Source: Jiella pacifica (GTDB taxonomy: Bacteria; Pseudomonadota; Alphaproteobacteria; Rhizobiales; Rhizobiaceae). Taken from it: a stretch of DNA of 64,000 bases. Positions 17,844 to 28,053 of the stretch are shown here, piece after piece. The position numbers were made by a program, and so were the translations under genes. How positions within the stretch are numbered: position 1 is the stretch's first letter; the number at the start of each line of letters is the position of its first letter. The notes under the pieces were generated by a model, which was given only the letters and a program-made list of their open reading frames with translations, was not told the origin of the DNA and ran no database searches. Location: NCBI RefSeq assembly GCF_010500815.1, contig NZ_JAAAMG010000012.1, forward strand, positions 1-64,000, given 5' to 3'.

Positions 17844-18814
17844 CGGTTCGCCAGCGCCGCTTCGATCTCGGCCCTGGACGGCATGGCCGTCTGGGCCCCG
17901 ACCTTCCGGCAGGCGAGCGAGGCGCCGACCGCGGCGCGCCGCGCCGCCTCCGCGACCGACAGTCCCTCGGCAAGGCCGCTGGCGAAGACGCCGACGAAGG
18001 TGTCGCCCGCCCCGGTGGTGTCGACGACATCGACCGGCAGCGCCGCAACATGCGTCGTCTCGCCGCTGCCGTCGGCGATCAGCACGCCTTCGGCGCCAAG
18101 CGTGGCGATCACGGTGATGGCGAAGCGCCGCGCCAGCTGATCGGCCGTCGCGGCAGGAGTATCGCCCAAAGACCGCGAAATATTGGCGGCGGAAGAAAGT
18201 TCGCTCTCGTTGACGATCAGAACGGTGCTGGCGGCAAGAATTTCGGCAAGTTCATCTTGCCTCAGATCGGCCGGCACCGGCGCGAGATTGACCACGACGC
18301 GCCCGCCCGCCGCGGTCATCCGCCTCGCGGCCGCCAGGTTTTCGCCGCGGCGGATCTCCATCTGCAGGACGAGAACCGCCGCCTTTCGAAACAGCGAGGG
18401 GTCGACGGCGGCGGCACCCGCTTCGAGATTGGCGCCGCTCGCGACGGTGATGGCGTTCTCGCCCTCGTCGTCGATGGCGATGAAGGCGCAGCCGGTGCGC
18501 TCGCCGGCGGTGGCGAGATTGGTCGTGTCGATGCCCTCGTCGTCGAGGCTGCGCCGCGCGCCGCGCCCCAGATCGTCATCTCCGACCGCGCCGGCAATGG
18601 CGACGGGAAGGGCCGAGGAACGCCGGGCTGCGACCGCCTGGTTCGCCCCCTTGCCGCCATAGAGCTGTTCGTAGCGCGCCGAAAGCACGGTCTCCCCCGG
18701 CCGGGCGATGGCGGGGACCCGGCAGACGAGATCGACGTTCACGGAGCCGAAAACGAAGACGACCGGCCGCTCAATTCCTGTCTCGGGCATCGTTCCTGCC
18801 ATCCTCTGCTGCAT
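17840..18814 (-). CDS. rbsK: Ribokinase (PfkB family)
   Basis: Phosphorylates D-ribose at O5 using ATP. The 324-residue protein has the PfkB signatures GGKGANQAVAA near residue 54 and DTTGAGDTFVGVF near 270 with the catalytic Asp. It overlaps modE by 4 bases, an unusual pairing with a molybdenum operon, and no ribose transporter is adjacent. An internal Met (MPETG) nine codons in is an alternative start. Confidence 0.88.
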   Translation of the reverse strand: MQQRMAGTMPETGIERPVVFVFGSVNVDLVCRVPAIARPGETVLSARYEQLYGGKGANQAVAARRSSALPVAIAGAVGDDDLGRGARRSLDDEGIDTTNLATAGERTGCAFIAIDDEGENAITVASGANLEAGAAAVDPSLFRKAAVLVLQMEIRRGENLAAARRMTAAGGRVVVNLAPVPADLRQDELAEILAASTVLIVNESELSSAANISRSLGDTPAATADQLARRFAITVIATLGAEGVLIADGSGETTHVAALPVDVVDTTGAGDTFVGVFASGLAEGLSVAEAARRAAVGASLACRKVGAQTAMPSRAEIEAALANR

Positions 18815-19346
18815 CCTGCAGCGACCGTTTCTCCATCATTCTTCTGCCGGTCACAAGTGGCCGAGCAAGGCTCGCACAGGCCGGAAGGCTTTCTGTCGTC
18901 ATGCGCATTTCGAACGGCCGACCGGTCCGGCCCGGTCGGAAGGCGTGGCCGTACCGGGCGACAGGGATGAACTTCCGAGTATTACGTAAGTGACCTTGAT
19001 GTTCTTGCAGGTTGCCGGTGCGCGTCCCATCCACCTTCAAACATCCGGGGGCGCGATAAAGAATTGATTAGGAGCTTGTCGCTAGTTTGGCGTCGACAGT
19101 CACGGGTGCTGAGCAGTCGAAGCACGCGACGGTCAAGGGGATCGAGGACAAACGCCCATCTTCCCACGCTGACGCAATCGTTCGCTGCGCCGATCCTGAT
19201 CATGATGGTCGTGGGCGCTCCGATCCGGTGGAGCATCGGCGCGGTGGAATCCGTCGTCCTCGTCAAGGACCAGCGGATCGCCGTCACGCCGCATGTCGTG
19301 GTCGTCGGTCATGCCGAGTGAATCAGGCTGTTAGGGCAGAGTTTCG
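18815..19346. other. 532-base gap upstream of the che operon
   Basis: The leader and promoter of the chemotaxis operon should lie here, divergent from rbsK. The only open frames are about 85 codons with no ribosome binding site or recognisable motif. I see no RNA gene or strong repeat. Confidence 0.5.
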
Positions 19347-21296
19347 ATGAATTTTTCGATCACCAAGAAATTGTGGGCACTGATCGCAGTGGCAGCCTTC
19401 GTCAGCGGCCTTGCGATGTCGCTGCAGCTCTATTCGCTGCACCAGACCATCTGGAAGGACCGCAAGGCCCTGATCGTCTCCCAGGTGGACAGCGCGATCT
19501 CCATGCTCTCGGGCTTCCAGGCGCGGGTCGAGACGGGCGAATTGTCGCTGCAGCAGGCCCAGGACCGAGCGCGCGAGGCAGCCCTTCCGATCCGCTTCGG
19601 CGAGAACGACTATCTGTTCTTCATGGACGGCGACGGCAAGCGCGTCATGCATCCCGATCCGAAGCTGATGGGCACGGATGCCTTCACCTCGAAGGACCCG
19701 ACCGGCCGCTACTATAACCGGGAAATGGTCGAGAACGCCCACAAGGGCGGTGGCTTCACGCCGTATTATCGCCCCCGTCTCCAGGGCTCGGACGAACTGG
19801 CGCAGAAGCTCTCCTATGCGCAGCTTTTCGCGCCGTGGGATTGGACGATTGCGGCGGGGCTCTACGTCGACGATCTCCAGACGCAGTTCATGGACGAGGT
19901 CTACAGGGCACTTCTTTGGGCGGGCCTTCTCTTCGTCGTGCTGATCGCCTGCGCCGTTCCGCTCGCCCGCTCCATCTCGCAGCCGATCAATGCCATGACC
20001 GCGGCCATGCGCCGCCTCGCCTCCGGCGACAAGTCGGTGGAGGTTCCTGCCACGGGCCGGCACGACGAGATCGGCGAAATGGCCGGCGCGGTGCAGATCT
20101 TCAAGGAACAGGCGATCGCACGCGATCGGCTGGAGAGGGAAGCCGAAGCTGCCCGAATCTCCGAAGCTGCCGCCAAGCAGCGCCAGGCCGATCTTGAAAG
20201 CGCCAAGGCGGAAGATCTCAGATCCTTCATGGGCGTCGTCGACGCCGGTTTCGACCGGCTCTCCTCGGGCGACCTGACGGTGCGGATGACGGGCACCGTG
20301 GCGCCGGAATTCGAGCCGATTCGTGCGAAGTTCAATGCCTCGGTCGAGGAGCTGGAAGCCGCGATCGCTCGGGTCATCGGCACCGTCGGCACGATCCGCA
20401 CGGGCCTCTCCGAGATCACCGTCGCCTCCAACGATCTTGCCCAGCGCACCGAGCAGCAGGCGGCGAATCTCGAGGAGACCGTCGCGGCGCTGAGCCAGGT
20501 GTCGAGCGCGGTCAATCAGACGGCCGACGGAGCAAGCGAAGCGCGCAAGAGCGCCGAGTCGGCCCGCAAGAAAGCCGAGCGCGGTGGTGAGATCGTCGCC
20601 GAGGCGGTTTCGGCGATGAATGCGATCGAGGGTTCGTCCCAGCAGATTTCGCAGATCATCGGGGTGATCGACGAGATCGCCTTCCAGACCAATCTCCTCG
20701 CCTTGAATGCCGGCGTCGAAGCCGCCCGGGCCGGCGAGGCCGGCAAGGGCTTTGCCGTGGTCGCCCAGGAAGTGCGGGCGCTGGCCCAGCGTTCGGCCGA
20801 AGCCGCCAAGGAGATCAAGGGTCTGATCACCGCGTCCTCCGAGCAGGTGGAAAAGGGTGTCGAACTGGTGTCGGCGTCGGGCAAGTCGCTGGACGAGATC
20901 GTCGCCGAGGTGGCCGGCATGGCCGAGGTAGTCGCCAGGATCGCCGAATCGGCCCGTGAACAGGCGACGAGCCTGCGCGAGGTCTCCGGCGCCGCCGACC
21001 AGATGGACAAGGTGACCCAGCAGAACGCCGCGATGGTCGAACAGTCGACCGCGGCCGCCCAGACGCTCTCGACGGAGACCGACGGCCTCGCCGAGGCGGT
21101 GGCGCGGTTCAGGACGACCGGCGGCAAGAGCGCCGCTGCGATGACGGCCAGACCTCACGCCGCCGCGCCGAAGGCGCACAGGCCGGTCGCCAAGGCCGCG
21201 CCGCGCGCCGTGCCGCAGATGAAGTCGACGGGAACGGGCGGCGCCGCACGGGCTCACGATACCAACGCATCGGCTCAAAGCTGGGAGGAATTCTGA
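19347..21296 (+). CDS. Methyl-accepting chemotaxis protein with single Cache sensor
   Basis: A 649-residue transmembrane chemoreceptor heading the che operon. TM1 (about residues 10-30) is followed by a periplasmic single-Cache domain ([20 protein letters not shown], then [13 protein letters not shown]). TM2 is near 190-210, a HAMP follows ([18 protein letters not shown]), then a second HAMP-like unit and a long signalling coiled coil with tip [21 protein letters not shown]. The protein ends SWEEF, resembling the CheR/CheB tethering pentapeptide (NWETF type), so it may recruit adaptation enzymes. The ligand is not predictable; it corresponds in position to IcpA/Mcl receptors of rhizobia. The stop overlaps the next start by one base. 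Confidence 0.93.
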   Translation: MNFSITKKLWALIAVAAFVSGLAMSLQLYSLHQTIWKDRKALIVSQVDSAISMLSGFQARVETGELSLQQAQDRAREAALPIRFGENDYLFFMDGDGKRVMHPDPKLMGTDAFTSKDPTGRYYNREMVENAHKGGGFTPYYRPRLQGSDELAQKLSYAQLFAPWDWTIAAGLYVDDLQTQFMDEVYRALLWAGLLFVVLIACAVPLARSISQPINAMTAAMRRLASGDKSVEVPATGRHDEIGEMAGAVQIFKEQAIARDRLEREAEAARISEAAAKQRQADLESAKAEDLRSFMGVVDAGFDRLSSGDLTVRMTGTVAPEFEPIRAKFNASVEELEAAIARVIGTVGTIRTGLSEITVASNDLAQRTEQQAANLEETVAALSQVSSAVNQTADGASEARKSAESARKKAERGGEIVAEAVSAMNAIEGSSQQISQIIGVIDEIAFQTNLLALNAGVEAARAGEAGKGFAVVAQEVRALAQRSAEAAKEIKGLITASSEQVEKGVELVSASGKSLDEIVAEVAGMAEVVARIAESAREQATSLREVSGAADQMDKVTQQNAAMVEQSTAAAQTLSTETDGLAEAVARFRTTGGKSAAAMTARPHAAAPKAHRPVAKAAPRAVPQMKSTGTGGAARAHDTNASAQSWEEF

Positions 21297-21610
21297 TGGC
21301 CCGCAAGTCGACCAAGACGAGCTCTGCCGAAGGCACGGTCTACGCCTTGCCGGAAGTGCTCGACCTCAAGGCGGCGACCCCGCTCGCCGAGAAACTGATG
21401 TCGCTGCGCGGGCAGAACATCGTCCTTGACGCCTCCAAGGTGGAGCGCCTCGGCACCCAGTGCGTGCAGATCCTCATCGCTGCCGCTGCCACCTGGAAAG
21501 ACGAGATGGCGGCCTTCAGCATCGCCGAACCATCCGATTCGTTCACCTCCGGCCTGCAGGTCCTGGGCCTCACGCCCCAGGCCATTCTCGAGAAGGAAGT
21601 AGCTCAATGA
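21296..21610 (+). CDS. STAS-domain protein at the cheS position
   Basis: A 104-residue STAS-domain protein between the receptor and cheY1. In Sinorhizobium the gene at this position, cheS, helps CheA act as a phosphate sink for CheY1. The STAS core NIVLDASKVERLGTQCVQIL is visible, but the phosphorylatable DSS of SpoIIAA-type antagonists reads GTQ, so regulation by serine phosphorylation at the normal site is unlikely. It overlaps both neighbours (1 and 4 bases), implying tight co-translation. I infer a CheS-like role from position only. Confidence 0.75.
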   Translation: MARKSTKTSSAEGTVYALPEVLDLKAATPLAEKLMSLRGQNIVLDASKVERLGTQCVQILIAAAATWKDEMAAFSIAEPSDSFTSGLQVLGLTPQAILEKEVAQ

Positions 21611-21978
21611 AACGCACCATTCTCACCATCGACGACTCGCGCACGATGCGCGAGATGTTGAAGGTCACGCTGGCGTCGTCCGGTTTCACGGTCGTCCAGG
21701 CCGAGGATGGCCAGCACGGCATCGAAGTGCTCGAGGGCATGGAGATCGAGCCGGACGTCATCATCACCGACATCAACATGCCTCGCAAGGACGGCTTCCA
21801 GTTCATCGAGGAAGTCCGCGCCGATGCCAGCCGCCGCGCCATTCCGATCCTCGTCCTGACGACCGAGAGCGACGCGGAGAAGAAGCAGCGTGCCCGGCTC
21901 GCCGGTGCGACGGGCTGGATCGTCAAACCGTTCGATCCGACCAAGCTGGTGGACGCGATCAACCGCGTCGCCGCCTGA
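21607..21978 (+). CDS. cheY: CheY response regulator 1
   Basis: A 123-residue single receiver domain. The acidic pair (IDDSRTMR), the phospho-acceptor Asp (ITDINMPRKDG), the switch Thr (LTTES) and the conserved Lys (VKPF) are all present. In Sinorhizobium-type systems the CheY beside cheA acts as a phosphate sink while the second CheY (27099 here) drives the motor. The start overlaps the STAS gene by 4 bases. Confidence 0.93.
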   Translation: MKRTILTIDDSRTMREMLKVTLASSGFTVVQAEDGQHGIEVLEGMEIEPDVIITDINMPRKDGFQFIEEVRADASRRAIPILVLTTESDAEKKQRARLAGATGWIVKPFDPTKLVDAINRVAA

Positions 21979-22059
21979 CGACGATCGGCCGGAAGGCGCA
22001 GGGCTCGAGGAAACATGCCGGCTTCGACGCGCCGGATCGAGGGTGGAAAGAGATAGACC

Positions 22060-24333
22060 ATGGACGCAATGGCCGAAATCCGGCAAACCTTCTTCGAGGA
22101 ATGCGCCGAGCAGTTGGCGGAACTCGAAGCAGGACTTCTGGCGATCGAGAACGGCGAGGCGGATTCCGACACCGTCAATGCCGTGTTCCGCGCCGTTCAC
22201 TCGATCAAGGGCGGGGCAGGCGCGTTCTGCCTCGACGATCTGGTCCATTTTGCCCATGTCTTCGAGACGACCCTCGACGAGATGCGTACCGGCCGTCTCG
22301 ACTCCTCCGAGAAGGTCGTCAAGATCATGCTACGGTCGGCCGATGCCCTGGCCGATCTCGTGACTGCGGCACGTGACGGCGGCACCGCCGACGCCGAACG
22401 CAATGCGGGGCTGATCGACGAACTGAAGGGACTCGTCGCCCTCGCCAAGGGGGAGGAGCCGCCGGCACCGACGGCCGCCGCCAGTGGTGGCTCCACCGAC
22501 GGTCCGGTCTATGACGACGGCATGGGCGACTTCGACTTCACGCCCGTCGCGGTCGATATCAGCGACCTCATGGGCATCGGTGGCGACAACAAGTTCCGCA
22601 TCGTCTTCAAGCCGTCGCCGCGCATGTATGCCAAGGCGAATGAGGCCAACCGGGTCTTGCGCGACGTCTACGCCCTCGGCGAGGCGAAGGTTTCCTGCAA
22701 TACCTCCGAGGTGCCGCTTCTGACGGCGATCGATCCCGAGGGGGCCTATCTCACCTTCACGATCGAACTGTCGACTGCCGAGCCGGAGGAGAAGGTCCGC
22801 GAGGTCTTCGAGTTCGTCGAGTTCGACTGCGACCTTTCGATCGAGGCCGTCCTGGACGAGCCGGACGGAGACATCGAAGCCGACGACCCCGACATCGCAG
22901 AAATCCTCGCCCGCATCAGGGCGGCACCGGACGGCGAGCCGGCTCCCGAACCGGCGCACGAGCCCGACGAAGAGGCTCCGGTTGCGGCCAAGGCAAGCCA
23001 GCCCGAGCCGGAGCATGCGAAGGCCGCTCCCAAGCCGGCCGCTCCGCCCGCTCCGAGCGCACCCGCCGCAGCCAAGGCCGATGCCGGTGGTGACGGCAAG
23101 GGTGGCGCCAGCGCCGGCGGCGCCGCACAGACGATCCGCGTCGACCTCGAGCGCGTCGACCGGCTGATCGACCTCGTCGGCGAGCTGGTGATCCACCAGG
23201 TCATGCTGTCCCAGCGCGCTTATCAGGCCGGCCTCGCCAGGGCCTCGGACGTCGCTGTCGGCTTCGACGAGCTGGAGCAGCTCACCCGCGAGATCCAGGA
23301 CTCGGTCATGGCGATCCGCGCGCAGCCGGTGAAGTCGGTGTTCCAGCGCCTGCCGCGCCTCGTCCGCGAAGTCGCCGACATCTCCGGCAAGCAGGTGCGT
23401 CTCGTCACGGAAGGCGAGTGGACGGAAGTCGACAAGACCGTCATCGAACGGCTCGCCGATCCGCTCACCCACATGATCCGCAACGCCATCGACCACGGCC
23501 TCGAAAAGCCCGCCGACCGCCTCGCGGCCGGCAAGCCCGAGGAGGGCGTCGTCCGCGTCGCGGCGATGCACCGCTCCGGCCGCATCGTGATCGAGATCTC
23601 CGACGACGGCGCGGGCATCAACCGCAAGCGCGTCAAGGAGACCGCCATCAAGAAAGGACTCGTCCCGGCCGAGGCGAATCTGTCCGACGAGGAGACCGAC
23701 AATCTGATCTTCCTGCCGGGCTTCTCGACTGCCGACAAGATCTCCTCGCTGTCCGGCCGCGGCGTCGGCATGGACGTCGTCAAGCGCTCGATCCAGGCGC
23801 TCGGGGGCCGGGTGTCGATCACCTCGCGGCCCGGCAAGGGCTCGACCTTCACCATGAGCCTGCCGCTGACGCTGGCGGTCCTCGACGGGATGATCGTCTC
23901 CGTCGGTGATCAGACCGTGGTGGTGCCGTTGACGGCGATCATCGAGACGCTGCAGCCGAAGGCGAGCGAGGTGAAGAGCTTTGGCGGCGATGCCCGGCTG
24001 GTGCAGGTCCGCGACACCTTCATGCCGCTGGTCGACGTCGCTCGCGAGCTCGGCTATTCGCACGATCTGGCAAGCGCCACGGGTGGCGTCGCCATCCTGG
24101 TCGAGGCCGAAAACGGTGCGCGCTCGGCGCTTCTCGTCGACGGCATCCAGGGTCAGCGCCAGGTGGTGATCAAGAGCCTCGAAGCCAATTACGGCCGGGT
24201 TCCCGGAATTGCCGCGGCGACGATCCTCGGCGACGGACGGGTGGCTCTCATCCTCGACGTCGACGCAGTGGTCGCGACGTCGCGCGTCGAAGGCAATTTC
24301 TTCAACAGTGGCATGAAGCACGCAGCGGAGTAA
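22060..24333 (+). CDS. cheA: Chemotaxis histidine kinase CheA
   Basis: A 757-residue kinase that autophosphorylates and passes phosphate to CheY and CheB. The HPt domain has phospho-His at residue 47 ([12 protein letters not shown]). A middle domain (about 160-285) is followed by an Ala/Pro/Glu-rich linker to about 350, then the dimerisation helices. The HATPase domain shows N box [11 protein letters not shown]1 ISDDGAGIN and G2 [10 protein letters not shown], and a CheW-like P5 domain occupies about 610-750. The length is typical. The ATG follows GGTGGAAAGAGA. Confidence 0.96.
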   Translation: MDAMAEIRQTFFEECAEQLAELEAGLLAIENGEADSDTVNAVFRAVHSIKGGAGAFCLDDLVHFAHVFETTLDEMRTGRLDSSEKVVKIMLRSADALADLVTAARDGGTADAERNAGLIDELKGLVALAKGEEPPAPTAAASGGSTDGPVYDDGMGDFDFTPVAVDISDLMGIGGDNKFRIVFKPSPRMYAKANEANRVLRDVYALGEAKVSCNTSEVPLLTAIDPEGAYLTFTIELSTAEPEEKVREVFEFVEFDCDLSIEAVLDEPDGDIEADDPDIAEILARIRAAPDGEPAPEPAHEPDEEAPVAAKASQPEPEHAKAAPKPAAPPAPSAPAAAKADAGGDGKGGASAGGAAQTIRVDLERVDRLIDLVGELVIHQVMLSQRAYQAGLARASDVAVGFDELEQLTREIQDSVMAIRAQPVKSVFQRLPRLVREVADISGKQVRLVTEGEWTEVDKTVIERLADPLTHMIRNAIDHGLEKPADRLAAGKPEEGVVRVAAMHRSGRIVIEISDDGAGINRKRVKETAIKKGLVPAEANLSDEETDNLIFLPGFSTADKISSLSGRGVGMDVVKRSIQALGGRVSITSRPGKGSTFTMSLPLTLAVLDGMIVSVGDQTVVVPLTAIIETLQPKASEVKSFGGDARLVQVRDTFMPLVDVARELGYSHDLASATGGVAILVEAENGARSALLVDGIQGQRQVVIKSLEANYGRVPGIAAATILGDGRVALILDVDAVVATSRVEGNFFNSGMKHAAE

Positions 24334-24338
24334 GCAGG

Positions 24339-24821
24339 ATGACGACCGTTTCGCCACCTCTCAACGACAATCGGAACGACCCGCGGTCGGCGCGCGAACT
24401 CATCGCCTTCTGCATCGGCGAGCAGGAATTCTGCGTCGACATCATGTCGGTCCGCGAAATCCGCGGCTGGACGCAGGCAACGCCCCTGCCGCATGCACCG
24501 TCCTACGTGAACGGTGTCATCAACCTGCGCGGCGCGGTGCTGCCGATCGTCGATCTCGCAGCCCGGCTGGGATTTCCGCGTACCGTGCCGACGGCGCGCA
24601 GCGTCATCATCGTCGTCAGGGTCGAACTGCAGCTGTTCGGTCTCCTGGTCGACGCGGTGTCGGACATACTGACCATCACCGACGAGCTGCTGCAGCCGAC
24701 GCCCGATCTCGCATCCGATCTCGCCAAGACCTTCGTCAGGGGGGTCATGGCGATCGAGGGCCGGATGATCTCGCTGATCGCGACGGACAACGTCCTGCCG
24801 CAGTTCCAGTCGGCTGCCTGA
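24339..24821 (+). CDS. cheW: Chemotaxis coupling protein CheW
   Basis: A 160-residue scaffold protein that links CheA to receptor arrays. The CheW fold is recognisable from [39 protein letters not shown] and [12 protein letters not shown]. It begins 6 bases after cheA. Normal length. Confidence 0.95.
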   Translation: MTTVSPPLNDNRNDPRSARELIAFCIGEQEFCVDIMSVREIRGWTQATPLPHAPSYVNGVINLRGAVLPIVDLAARLGFPRTVPTARSVIIVVRVELQLFGLLVDAVSDILTITDELLQPTPDLASDLAKTFVRGVMAIEGRMISLIATDNVLPQFQSAA

Positions 24822-24908
24822 GACGATGCCAATGCGGCGTCCCGCCCGGGGCGTGCGCGAACCAATACGGGCAGCGATACGGCTGCGCCCACCCAGGAGT
24901 ACAGGTCG

Positions 24909-25835
24909 GTGACGGCAACGCGTGAGTCCATAACGCACGTTTCCAAGCGAGCGGGCGCGGGCGCCGCGACGCTGGGCAACGGTGAGTTCCCGATGACGGA
25001 GCGCGATTTCGCGACCATCGCGAAGCTGCTCTACGAGGACGCCGGCATCTATCTTGCCGACACCAAGGCGACCTTCGTCTACTCCCGTCTATCCAAGCGT
25101 CTGCGCGCCCTCGGGCTGGAGAGCTTCAAGGACTATTGCGCCCTCGTCGAGGCCGGAGCCGGGACCGAGGAGCGAATGACGATGCTCGCCTCGCTCACCA
25201 CCAACGTGACGCATTTCTTCCGCGAGATGCATCACTTTGATCAGTTGCGCGACGTCCTTCTGCCGCCACTCCTCGCCGAAGCCAAGCGTGGCGGCCGCGT
25301 CAGGATCTGGTCGGCCGGTTGTTCGATCGGCCACGAACCCTACTCGATCGCCATGACGATCCTGTCGCTGATGCCGAACGCGGCGGAGTACGACGTGCGG
25401 ATCCTGGCGAGCGACATCGATCCGAACGTCGTGGCGACGGGGCGGGCAGGGGTGTACGGGGCGAGCGCCCTCGAGAGCGTTCCCGCCGAGCTGCGCCGCA
25501 AGTGGTTCCGGCCGAGCGTTGGCGAAGGCGGCGGCCGCGGCGTGGCGGCGACGGAAATGCTCTACGAGGTGGCCGACCCGCTGCGCGATCTCGTGGCCTT
25601 CCGCGAGCTCAACCTCAACGGCGAATGGCCGATGCGCGGAATGTTCGACGCGATCTTCTGCCGGAACGTGACGATCTACTTCGACCAGCCCACCCGGGAA
25701 CGGGTCTGGAAGCGGTTCGCCGACCGACTTCTGCCGAACGGCGTCCTGTTCATCGGGCATTCGGAACGCGTCACCGGACCGGCTCTCGAGGCCGTGGAGT
25801 TTCACGGCAACACGTCCTACCGCAAGATTCGGTGA
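24909..25835 (+). CDS. cheR: Chemotaxis methyltransferase CheR
   Basis: A 308-residue SAM-dependent methyltransferase that methylates receptor glutamates for adaptation. The N-terminal helical domain (DFATIAKLLYEDAGIYL) is followed by the SAM-binding core (RIWSAGCSIGHEPYSIAM) and FDAIFCRNVTIYFD. The start is taken as GTG 24909, with AGGAGT about 9 bases upstream; ATG 24993 (MTERDF) would remove a non-conserved 28-residue extension and is a real alternative. Confidence 0.93.
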   Translation: MTATRESITHVSKRAGAGAATLGNGEFPMTERDFATIAKLLYEDAGIYLADTKATFVYSRLSKRLRALGLESFKDYCALVEAGAGTEERMTMLASLTTNVTHFFREMHHFDQLRDVLLPPLLAEAKRGGRVRIWSAGCSIGHEPYSIAMTILSLMPNAAEYDVRILASDIDPNVVATGRAGVYGASALESVPAELRRKWFRPSVGEGGGRGVAATEMLYEVADPLRDLVAFRELNLNGEWPMRGMFDAIFCRNVTIYFDQPTRERVWKRFADRLLPNGVLFIGHSERVTGPALEAVEFHGNTSYRKIR

Positions 25836-25980
25836 CGGCATGCCGGGCCATGCCGAAGTTCCGTGCAAGTCCGGCACCGTGTCTCATGCGGCGCGACGAC
25901 TGCTCGGAAAGAGGCCCCACGCACTGAACCGCCATCCGATGGTCCGCGTCCGGGTCTCGGAGCAGGGAGAGATCTGAGAA

Positions 25981-27012
25981 ATGTGCGCAGCCAGCGTTCT
26001 CGTCGTCGACGACTCGGTCACCATGCGGGCCTTGATCAAGCATGCCTTGAGCCGTGACCCTGACATCGTCGTCGTGGGCGAGGCGGCGAACCCGTACGAA
26101 GCCCGTGACAAGATGAAGCAGCTCGATCCGGACGTCGTCACCCTCGACGTCGAGATGCCGAACATGAACGGCATCGAGTTCCTGGAAAAGATCATGACGC
26201 TGCGGCCGACGCCGGTCATCATGGTGTCGAACCTGACGGCACCCGGCGCCGCCGCGACGCTGGCGGCGCTGGAGATCGGCGCGTTCGACTGCATCGCCAA
26301 GCCGAGCGCCCGCGAGAGCATGTTCAGCGAGCTGCCCGGATTGATCAAGGAGGCGGCGAAAGCGAAGTCGGGGATGGCGAAGCGCCGCAAGGGCTCTGTC
26401 ACGCCGCATCATTCCGGCTCCGATCCGGCCAGGGATCGGCGCGTGCAATTGCCGCACCTCGTCGCCATCGGCTCGTCGACGGGCGGCGTCGAGGCGCTGA
26501 TGCAGGTTCTGTCGGAATTTCCCGCCGACTGCCCGCCGACGGTGATCGTCCAGCACTTGCCGGCCGCCTTTACCGGCTCCTTCGCCGCCAGGCTCGACAG
26601 GGTTTCTCGGGCACGCGTCAGCGAGGCGAAGGGGGGCGAGCCACTGCTGCCCGGCCATGTCTATCTGGCGCCGGGCGGCATGCGCCACATGATCGTCAAG
26701 CAGGGAGCGCGGGCGACGGTGGCGCTCGTCGAGAGCGACACGGTCTCGGGCCATCGCCCTTCGGTCGACGTGCTGTTCGCCTCGATCGCCAAGAATTTCA
26801 GCGGCCCGACCTGCGGAGTGATCCTGACGGGCATGGGCCGGGACGGTGCGCAAGGGCTTCTTCAAATGCGCAAGTCCGGAGCCCAGACGTTTGGCCAGGA
26901 CGAGGAAAGTTCGCTCGTCTACGGCATGCCCCGCGTTGCTCACGAAATTGGTGCCGTGGAACGTCAACTGCCGCTCGGACGCATTGCGAGGCAGATATTC
27001 AATGGTGGGTAA
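25981..27012 (+). CDS. cheB: Protein-glutamate methylesterase CheB
   Basis: A 343-residue response regulator-methylesterase that removes or deamidates receptor methyl esters when phosphorylated by CheA. The N-terminal receiver has VDDSVTMRALI and the phospho-acceptor in TLDVEMPNMNG. The C-terminal catalytic domain shows the Ser (GSSTGG), His (QHLPAAFTGSF) and Asp (TGMGRDGA) of the triad. The length is typical. Confidence 0.96.
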   Translation: MCAASVLVVDDSVTMRALIKHALSRDPDIVVVGEAANPYEARDKMKQLDPDVVTLDVEMPNMNGIEFLEKIMTLRPTPVIMVSNLTAPGAAATLAALEIGAFDCIAKPSARESMFSELPGLIKEAAKAKSGMAKRRKGSVTPHHSGSDPARDRRVQLPHLVAIGSSTGGVEALMQVLSEFPADCPPTVIVQHLPAAFTGSFAARLDRVSRARVSEAKGGEPLLPGHVYLAPGGMRHMIVKQGARATVALVESDTVSGHRPSVDVLFASIAKNFSGPTCGVILTGMGRDGAQGLLQMRKSGAQTFGQDEESSLVYGMPRVAHEIGAVERQLPLGRIARQIFNGG

Positions 27013-27098
27013 ACTCTTACAGATCAAGGATTTTATGACCGGAGGAGAGACTTCTTTCATCAAATTCGCGTCTACTCGGCCTCGGAAGGAATAGCGTC

Positions 27099-27488
27099 AT
27101 GAGCATCGCAGATCACCTCAAAGTCCTGATCGTCGACGATCACCGAACCAGTCGCATGCTGATCCGCGACGCGTTGGAGCAACTCGGCATCAAACAGATC
27201 GTCTTCGCCTGCGACGGCGAGGAAGCGTTGAAGGCGATGATGCAGACGCCTTGTCACATCATCATTTCCGACTTCAACATGCCAAAACTCGACGGAATCC
27301 AACTGCTCAAGGCGATCCGCTCGTATGGCGCGACGAAGAAGACGCCTTTCATCATCCTCACCAGCAAGGGTGACCGCGAACTGGTCATGAAGGCGGCACA
27401 GCTCGGCGTGAACAATTTTCTCGCCAAGCCGATCACCGTGCCGGTCCTGAAGAAGACCATCGAGGCGGTCGTGGGGCGGCTTCAATGA
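27099..27488 (+). CDS. cheY: CheY response regulator 2
   Basis: A 129-residue receiver domain with VDDHRTSR, phospho-acceptor in [17 protein letters not shown] and the Lys in AKPI. By position (between cheB and cheD) it matches CheY2 of Sinorhizobium and Agrobacterium, the form that binds the flagellar motor. Its stop overlaps the cheD start by 4 bases. Confidence 0.93.
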   Translation: MSIADHLKVLIVDDHRTSRMLIRDALEQLGIKQIVFACDGEEALKAMMQTPCHIIISDFNMPKLDGIQLLKAIRSYGATKKTPFIILTSKGDRELVMKAAQLGVNNFLAKPITVPVLKKTIEAVVGRLQ

Positions 27489-28024
27489 TCACGGCAGGTC
27501 GGCAGAATCGCATTCACATCATGCAGGGCGAGGCCAAGGTCGAGCGCGGGGAGGATACCATCCTGACCACGCTGCTGGGCTCCTGCGTGGCGGCCTGCAT
27601 CCGCGATCCCGATGCCGGCGTCGGCGGGATGAACCACTTTCTTCTGCCGGGAAGTGGCGGATCGGAGGCCGGGCGGGCCGAGAGCTTCGGGCTCTATCTC
27701 ATGGAAGTCCTGGTCAACGGCCTTTTGAACCGGGGTGCGCGGCGCGGACATCTCGAGGCGAAGCTGTTCGGCGGCGCGCGAACCGTCGACGGTCTGTCCG
27801 ACGTCGGCGCCAAGAACGCCGCCTTCGCCGAACGCTTCCTGCAGATGGAGAACATCCGCTATCTCGGCGGATCGCTCGGTGGCACACGCGGCCGCAGGAT
27901 CGAATACTGGCCACACTCGGGCCGGGCGCGTCAGATCTTCTTCGAAGAGACGTCGATGCCAAAGATCCCGGTGGCAGCTCCGGTCAGGGCGCCGCAATCG
28001 ATCGGCGACGTCGACCTGTTCTAA
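27485..28024 (+). CDS. cheD: Receptor glutamine deamidase CheD
   Basis: A 179-residue deamidase that converts specific receptor glutamines to glutamates. The catalytic Cys (about 34, [12 protein letters not shown]) and His (about 51, GGMNHFLLP) of the Cys-His-Thr triad are clear. It ends IGDVDLF, similar to the acidic end of the next gene product. Overlaps cheY2 by 4 bases. Confidence 0.95.
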   Translation: MITAGRQNRIHIMQGEAKVERGEDTILTTLLGSCVAACIRDPDAGVGGMNHFLLPGSGGSEAGRAESFGLYLMEVLVNGLLNRGARRGHLEAKLFGGARTVDGLSDVGAKNAAFAERFLQMENIRYLGGSLGGTRGRRIEYWPHSGRARQIFFEETSMPKIPVAAPVRAPQSIGDVDLF

Positions 28025-28053
28025 CCGACACCGTCGGCGGCACAGAGGTCTTC

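Noticed and set aside
19064-19321. 85-codon plus-strand frame just upstream of the chemoreceptor
   Set aside because: It contains a hydrophobic stretch, but there is no ribosome binding site, no recognisable family, and the start is Ser/Arg-rich like non-coding sequence.
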